From an uncultured Gammaproteobacteria bacterium (lineage in GTDB: Bacteria > Pseudomonadota > Gammaproteobacteria > Pseudomonadales > Azotimanducaceae_A), in NCBI GenBank assembly GCA_913049565.1, contig CAJWZG010000079.1, positions 1 to 10,464 on the forward strand: DNA of 10,464 bases, written 5' to 3'. The position numbers were made by a program, and so were the translations under genes. Below the pieces are notes generated by a model that did no database searches, was not told the origin of the DNA, and saw only the letters and a list, made by a program, of their open reading frames with translations. Positions 7,381 through 10,464 of the stretch are shown piece by piece. The stretch's first letter is position 1; every line of letters starts with the position of its first letter.

Positions 7381-7933
7381 TCAGCAACCCCGGTCTTTAT
7401 GGTCTCTCTCACTTGGTGCGGTTGCTGCCGCTGGATTGGCAATGGTGCTTTTTGTACTGCCTGCCGAATATGACATAGACCCGACAGGATTGGGCGAGGT
7501 CATGGGTATCAAGGGAATGTCGGGTTATCAGGTGGGTGCGCTGACAACTCTGGACGCTGGGGTATATCAGGATCGCGCCAGCTTTTGGCTCGCTCCTTTT
7601 GAATCGGTAGAGTACAAGTACACGTTGAGCGAAGGGCAAAGTATGGTGTTCGATTGGTACGCTGAGTCTGACCTGGCTGCGGATGTTATCTTTGAAATGC
7701 ACAGCGAGATTAATGCAGACCCTGAGCAATCGGTGACCTTTGAGCTAAACCGGGGGGACAGCCAGCGCGGCAGTTTTGTGGCCCCATTCAACGGAGTGCA
7801 TGGATGGTACTGGGAGAATCGTGGGGCAGGCGAGGTGGAAGTCGTGCTGCAGGCCACCGGCTTTTTCTCCAAGGCTACCACCTATGGACCGAGTGGCGCC
7901 TTCACTAAGATCATAGCGAAGGGCGCCGGCTGA
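7367..7933 (+). CDS. Membrane-anchored periplasmic protein ("transmembrane anchor protein" family)
   Basis: I place the start at the ATG at 7367 (188 residues): an upstream in-frame ATG at 7295 would add a tail read from inside the cytochrome gene, while 7367 gives a short polar N-terminus followed at once by a membrane helix (about 11-31). Directly after it comes LPAEYDIDPTG (31-41), a signature I recognise from proteobacterial proteins annotated only as transmembrane anchor proteins. The rest is a beta-rich soluble domain, probably periplasmic, with APF near 138-140 and the conserved HGWYW at 145-149, followed by an ENR and a final strand region. No catalytic motif is seen and the function is unknown. 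The 14-base overlap with the cytochrome gene suggests coupled expression and perhaps a complex. The gene ends 14 bases before the convergent thiolase. Confidence 0.78.
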   Translation: MNSSSQQPRSLWSLSLGAVAAAGLAMVLFVLPAEYDIDPTGLGEVMGIKGMSGYQVGALTTLDAGVYQDRASFWLAPFESVEYKYTLSEGQSMVFDWYAESDLAADVIFEMHSEINADPEQSVTFELNRGDSQRGSFVAPFNGVHGWYWENRGAGEVEVVLQATGFFSKATTYGPSGAFTKIIAKGAG

Positions 7934-7947
7934 TCGCGACGGCCTGC

Positions 7948-9132
7948 TTACGCAACCCGTTCGATTAGCGTACCAGTGCCTAAACCGCCGCCGCAGCACA
8001 TACTGATCAAACCGTAGCGCCCCTCGGTGCGTTGAAGCTCGTGCACTGCCTTGGTGACTAGAATGCATCCTGTGGCACCCAGTGGGTGTCCCAGGGCGAT
8101 TGCACCACCGTTGGGGTTTACTTTCGCCATATCTGCGCCGACGGTTTTAGCCCAGGCTAAAACCACGGACGCAAACGCTTCATTAACTTCGAAAACGTCG
8201 ATATCGCTAATGCTCAAGTCGGTCTGCGTAAGCATTTTCTCGGTGGCTGGAATAGGGCCCTCTAGCATCATTACCGGATCGCACCCCACCAGCGCGGATG
8301 CGCGAATGATCGCAACCGGTTTCAGACCCAGCTCAGCGGCCTTGGTGGCGCTCATCATCAGGACTGCCGCTGCACCGTCTGCTATCTGCGAAGAGGTACC
8401 GGCCGTATGAACGCCATTCTCGCGGGCGACGCTTTTAAGGCCTGAGAGCGCATCGAGACTGGTTTCCCTGGGGACTTCATCTTTGGTAACACTCAGCATG
8501 TTTTCGGTGCGTTCAAATGCTTCATCCATCTCCGGGGCTTCGATAGGAATGATTTGCGAATCAAAGTACCCGTTCTCGATGGCAGTCTTAGCGCGTATCT
8601 GTGATTGCAGGCCGAAGTTGTCTGTGTCGTTACGGGTCAACTGGTACTTTTCTGCGAGCCGTTCGGCAGCCTCAAACTGACTTGTAAACTCTCTCTGTTC
8701 GAAGTAGCTGCGGCCTACAGGTTTCCCCATCTTTTTGTTCGCGGGGATCGAGTCGCTACCAATCGGTACTCGGGTCATATTTTCAACCCCACAAGCCATA
8801 ACAACATCGGCAGCGCCGGAGCTGATGATATTGTGCGCAAGTGTGGTCGATTGCTGAGACGATCCGCATTGAGAATCGATGGTAATACATGGGGTTTCTA
8901 TAGCGCCGCCGTTGGCGAGCCAAGCGGTGCGTGTAATATTCATGCCTTGGGAGGCGAGTTTGTTAACACAGCCCCCCACCACTTGGTCTACATGAGCAGA
9001 CTCCAGCTCGTTTCGAGCGAGCAATTGCATCATGACCTGACCCAACATATCGGCAGGATGAGCACCGCCAATGCTGCCTCCTTTGCGTCCTACCGCTGAT
9101 CGTGCTGCGTCAATGATTACTACGTCTTCCAT
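7948..9132 (-). CDS. Acetyl-CoA acetyltransferase (thiolase)
   Basis: This 394-residue enzyme, of usual thiolase length, cleaves 3-ketoacyl-CoA with CoA or condenses acetyl-CoA units. The nucleophile is C89 in SQCGSS; the ACGVENMT signature lies about residues 115-122; the catalytic H349 is in GGAIALGHPLGATG; and the second acid/base Cys is C379 in CCGGGLGTG near the C-terminus, so all active-site residues are present. The frame extends upstream to 9222, but I chose the ATG at 9132 because it begins directly with the thiolase fold (VVIIDAARSAVG) and has an AGGGG ribosome site; the longer form would overlap the nitroreductase gene. It follows the nitroreductase by 37 bases on the same strand and converges on the anchor gene. 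It likely works in fatty-acid or related acyl-CoA degradation together with the CoA ligase across the junction; chain-length preference cannot be told. Confidence 0.94.
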   Translation of the reverse strand: MEDVVIIDAARSAVGRKGGSIGGAHPADMLGQVMMQLLARNELESAHVDQVVGGCVNKLASQGMNITRTAWLANGGAIETPCITIDSQCGSSQQSTTLAHNIISSGAADVVMACGVENMTRVPIGSDSIPANKKMGKPVGRSYFEQREFTSQFEAAERLAEKYQLTRNDTDNFGLQSQIRAKTAIENGYFDSQIIPIEAPEMDEAFERTENMLSVTKDEVPRETSLDALSGLKSVARENGVHTAGTSSQIADGAAAVLMMSATKAAELGLKPVAIIRASALVGCDPVMMLEGPIPATEKMLTQTDLSISDIDVFEVNEAFASVVLAWAKTVGADMAKVNPNGGAIALGHPLGATGCILVTKAVHELQRTEGRYGLISMCCGGGLGTGTLIERVA

Positions 9133-9137
9133 GATTT

Positions 9138-9142
9138 CCCCT
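9138..9142 (-). promoter_or_regulatory. Ribosome binding site that fixes the thiolase start
   Basis: Read on the minus strand, AGGGG lies five bases before the ATG at 9132. It favours this start over the upstream in-frame ATG at 9222, which lies inside the nitroreductase gene. Confidence 0.75.
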
Positions 9143-9169
9143 TTTTGTCTTTGTGTTAACGGGTGCACG

Positions 9170-9763
9170 CTAGCGTACCCAGTATTGTATTCGAGATGCG
9201 CTGTCCGGCCGAATTCGTTCATCGGGTTTGTCGTTTGCGCTGCCTATGTAGATGAAACCGGCGATATCCTCATGCTCGCCCAAGTCAAACAATGACTGTA
9301 TGTGCTCGTCGTAGGTATACCATTCGGTCAACCATTGGGCAGCAAAACCGGCAAGGCTGCTGGCAGTTAGAATATTTTGGCAGACGGCGCCTGCCGACAA
9401 AATTTGCTCCCATTCGGGAATTTTATGCTGAGGCTGTCGTTTACTGACCACGGCGACCACGATGGGCGCGCGCAAAAAACGGTTTTTCTCAAAGTTAAGC
9501 TGCGGGTCCGTCGCTTCTGGGTGCAAGACGCGCCAACGCTCAGCCAAAACATTACCGAAACTCTGTCGCTGCTCTCCGACAAAAAGCACCAGCCGCCAGG
9601 GACCCAGCTTGCCGTGGTCAGGCACCCTTAACCCCGTTTCGATAATCTGCTGCAGCGACTCCTTATCGGGGCCGGGTTCTTGCAGATCGAGTGCTTTTAC
9701 CGAGCGACGGCTGCCGATTCGTTGCAATGCTTCAGGTAGTGGGCGCTCTGGGTACACGTTCAA
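9170..9763 (-). CDS. Nitroreductase family protein (YdjA-like FMN oxidoreductase)
   Basis: This ~197-residue protein resembles the small single-domain NAD(P)H nitroreductases of the YdjA group. FMN-binding RRS is at residues 19-21, PDHG at 48-51 and PWR at 55-57; later come a SAGAVCQNIL helix, an AAQWLTEW segment and the GFIYIGS strand with a Pro/Arg-rich tail, all in family order. There is no in-frame ATG: the start must be TTG at 9763 or GTG at 9757, both giving a normal length, and no strong ribosome site distinguishes them. It probably reduces nitro compounds or similar electrophiles with FMN in the cytoplasm; the true substrate is unknown. It is the first gene of a two-gene minus-strand unit with the thiolase and is divergent from the SDR gene. 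Confidence 0.88.
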   Translation of the reverse strand: MNVYPERPLPEALQRIGSRRSVKALDLQEPGPDKESLQQIIETGLRVPDHGKLGPWRLVLFVGEQRQSFGNVLAERWRVLHPEATDPQLNFEKNRFLRAPIVVAVVSKRQPQHKIPEWEQILSAGAVCQNILTASSLAGFAAQWLTEWYTYDEHIQSLFDLGEHEDIAGFIYIGSANDKPDERIRPDSASRIQYWVR

Positions 9764-9783
9764 ATCTCAAGGTGGTCGACAGA

Positions 9784-9812
9784 ATGATACCGAAAATTGC
9801 TGCGAAACTCAG
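9784..9812 (-). promoter_or_regulatory. Candidate sigma-70-type promoter for nitroreductase-thiolase
   Basis: On the minus strand CTGAGT (9812-9807) and TATCAT (9789-9784) are 17 bases apart. The -10 matches the consensus in five of six places, the -35 in only three. Transcription would begin around 9777, leaving a very short leader before the TTG start at 9763. This is a reading by eye only. Confidence 0.3.
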
Positions 9813-9839
9813 AATTTCAAAGCCCCTTATTAGATGACA

Positions 9840-9867
9840 TTGCTTGAATGCTTTGCTCCAATACACT
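9840..9867 (+). promoter_or_regulatory. Candidate promoter for the SDR gene
   Basis: TTGCTT (9840-9845) and TACACT (9862-9867) are separated by 16 bases and match the consensus in three and four places. The -10 sits in the middle of an inverted repeat, which would fit a repressor-controlled promoter. Weak evidence. Confidence 0.28.
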
Positions 9868-9882
9868 CACTTTAGCAAAGCA
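9849..9882. repeat. 9-bp perfect inverted repeat, possible operator or leader hairpin
   Basis: TGCTTTGCT (9849-9857) and AGCAAAGCA (9874-9882) are exact inverse complements with a 16-base spacer. The element ends 13 bases before the SDR start codon and spans the candidate -10 box. It could be the binding site of a dimeric regulator (arm centres about 25 bp apart) or a hairpin at the 5' end of the message. No T-run follows, so it is not a terminator. Confidence 0.5.
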
Positions 9883-9895
9883 AAAGAGAGAGACG

Positions 9896-10464
9896 ATGAT
9901 CTTGCAGGGAAAAAAAGTACTGGTCTTTGGCGGCACATCGGGCATTGGTCTAGCCACCATAGCAATGCTGCAGGCGGAAGGAGCTTCCGTGGTTGCAATC
10001 AGCCGTAATCCAGAAAAAGCCGGCGATCTCCCAGGGGTTGAACTTGTCTCGTGCGATGTTCGCGATGAAGACGCCTTAGCGAATTTGTTCGCTTCTCAAG
10101 CACCGTTTGATGTGTTGATCTCTGCAGCCACAGGCGGTGAGCGAGCAGCAGGGCCCTTTTTACAAATGGACCTCGCGGGCTATCGCGCTTCTTTCGACAA
10201 GCTGTGGGGTTATACCAATGTAGTTCGTCTGGGAGCAGAACATTTGAGCGATAACGGCAATATCGTACTGGTGTCAGGCGCGCCAGCCAGACGTGCTAAG
10301 CCGGGACAGGCGGCTATCGCTTCTGTGGGCGGTGCAGTTGAACAGTTTGTTCGTGCTGTTACCGGCGAACTTGCCCCAAAGCGCATCAATGTGGTGAGTC
10401 CCGGTGTGATCGATACCCCAATGTTTGGGAATGATGCGGACGCAAGGGCGAAAATGCTTGGCGG
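9896..10464 (+). CDS. SDR-like protein lacking the catalytic Tyr and Lys (3' end cut by window edge)
   Basis: An open frame runs from the ATG at 9896 to the right edge without a stop (189 full codons visible). It has a short-chain dehydrogenase Rossmann fold: GGTSGIG at residues 12-18 for NAD(P), a CDVRD segment near 53-57, an SAATGG segment where classical SDRs have NNAG, S127 in LVSGA, and VVSPGVIDTPM after the active-site region. The usual Y-x3-K is missing: by alignment with the pattern AAYSASKAAVE the Tyr position is I141 and the Lys position G145. A subgroup like this (the Listeria Lin1944-like SDRs) is known, with undetermined function, so it may bind a nucleotide without classical reduction chemistry. 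A purine-rich AAGAGAG precedes the start. It is divergent from the nitroreductase and may share its control region. Confidence 0.88.
   Translation, partial: MILQGKKVLVFGGTSGIGLATIAMLQAEGASVVAISRNPEKAGDLPGVELVSCDVRDEDALANLFASQAPFDVLISAATGGERAAGPFLQMDLAGYRASFDKLWGYTNVVRLGAEHLSDNGNIVLVSGAPARRAKPGQAAIASVGGAVEQFVRAVTGELAPKRINVVSPGVIDTPMFGNDADARAKMLG

Noticed and set aside
7920..7947. Possible shared terminator between the convergent anchor and thiolase genes
   Set aside because: Only a four-base GCCG/CGGC stem with no T-run on either strand can be drawn.
8605..9099. Plus-strand frame of 164 codons opposite the thiolase
   Set aside because: It lies wholly on the antisense side of a complete thiolase with all active-site residues and shows no recognisable domain.
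9133..9222. N-terminal extension of the thiolase to an ATG at 9222
   Set aside because: The extension would overlap the nitroreductase gene, has no thiolase-like sequence, and the ATG at 9132 has a good ribosome site.

Overview
The window looks like two pieces of DNA of different origin joined near position 1010. Positions 1 to about 1010 carry the 3' part of an NfeD-like gene followed by the first ~160 codons of a FloA (flotillin-like) gene. This nfeD-floA order is typical of Planctomycetes, Firmicutes and some other phyla. From about 1010 to the right edge the genes look like one continuous stretch of a (probably marine) gammaproteobacterial chromosome, perhaps of the OM60/NOR5 (Halieaceae) kind. 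That lineage guess rests only on the protein repertoire and remembered family resemblance.

Layout: (1) NfeD C-terminal part (3-449), open at the left edge. (2) One uninterrupted reading frame (535-2109) that starts as FloA and ends as a neurotransmitter:sodium symporter (NSS). It lacks most of the FloA SPFH domain and symporter helices TM1-TM2. It is most simply an assembly chimera, less likely a real deletion/fusion. (3) A tight plus-strand series (2175-7933): double-hotdog thioesterase, AMP-forming acyl-CoA synthetase, TVP38/VTT membrane protein, MerA-like FAD disulfide oxidoreductase, a lipoprotein c-type cytochrome and a membrane-anchored periplasmic protein. Stops and starts overlap at three junctions (TAGTG, ATGA and a 14-nt overlap), which suggests an operon. 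(4) A convergent minus-strand pair: nitroreductase (9763-9170), then acetyl-CoA acetyltransferase/thiolase (9132-7948). (5) A divergent control region (9764-9895) with an inverted repeat. (6) A short-chain dehydrogenase-like gene (from 9896) cut by the right edge, which lacks the catalytic Tyr and Lys.

Functionally, thioesterase, acyl-CoA ligase and thiolase together suggest activation and turnover of an organic or fatty acid as its CoA ester. The VTT protein with the flavin oxidoreductase, and the cytochrome with the anchor protein, look like an envelope-associated redox set of unknown substrate. I see no RNA genes, CRISPR arrays, insertion sequences or phage genes, and no intergenic stretch over 300 bases. 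Apart from the join at ~1010, I do not see a convincing undescribed system; the remaining findings are modest.
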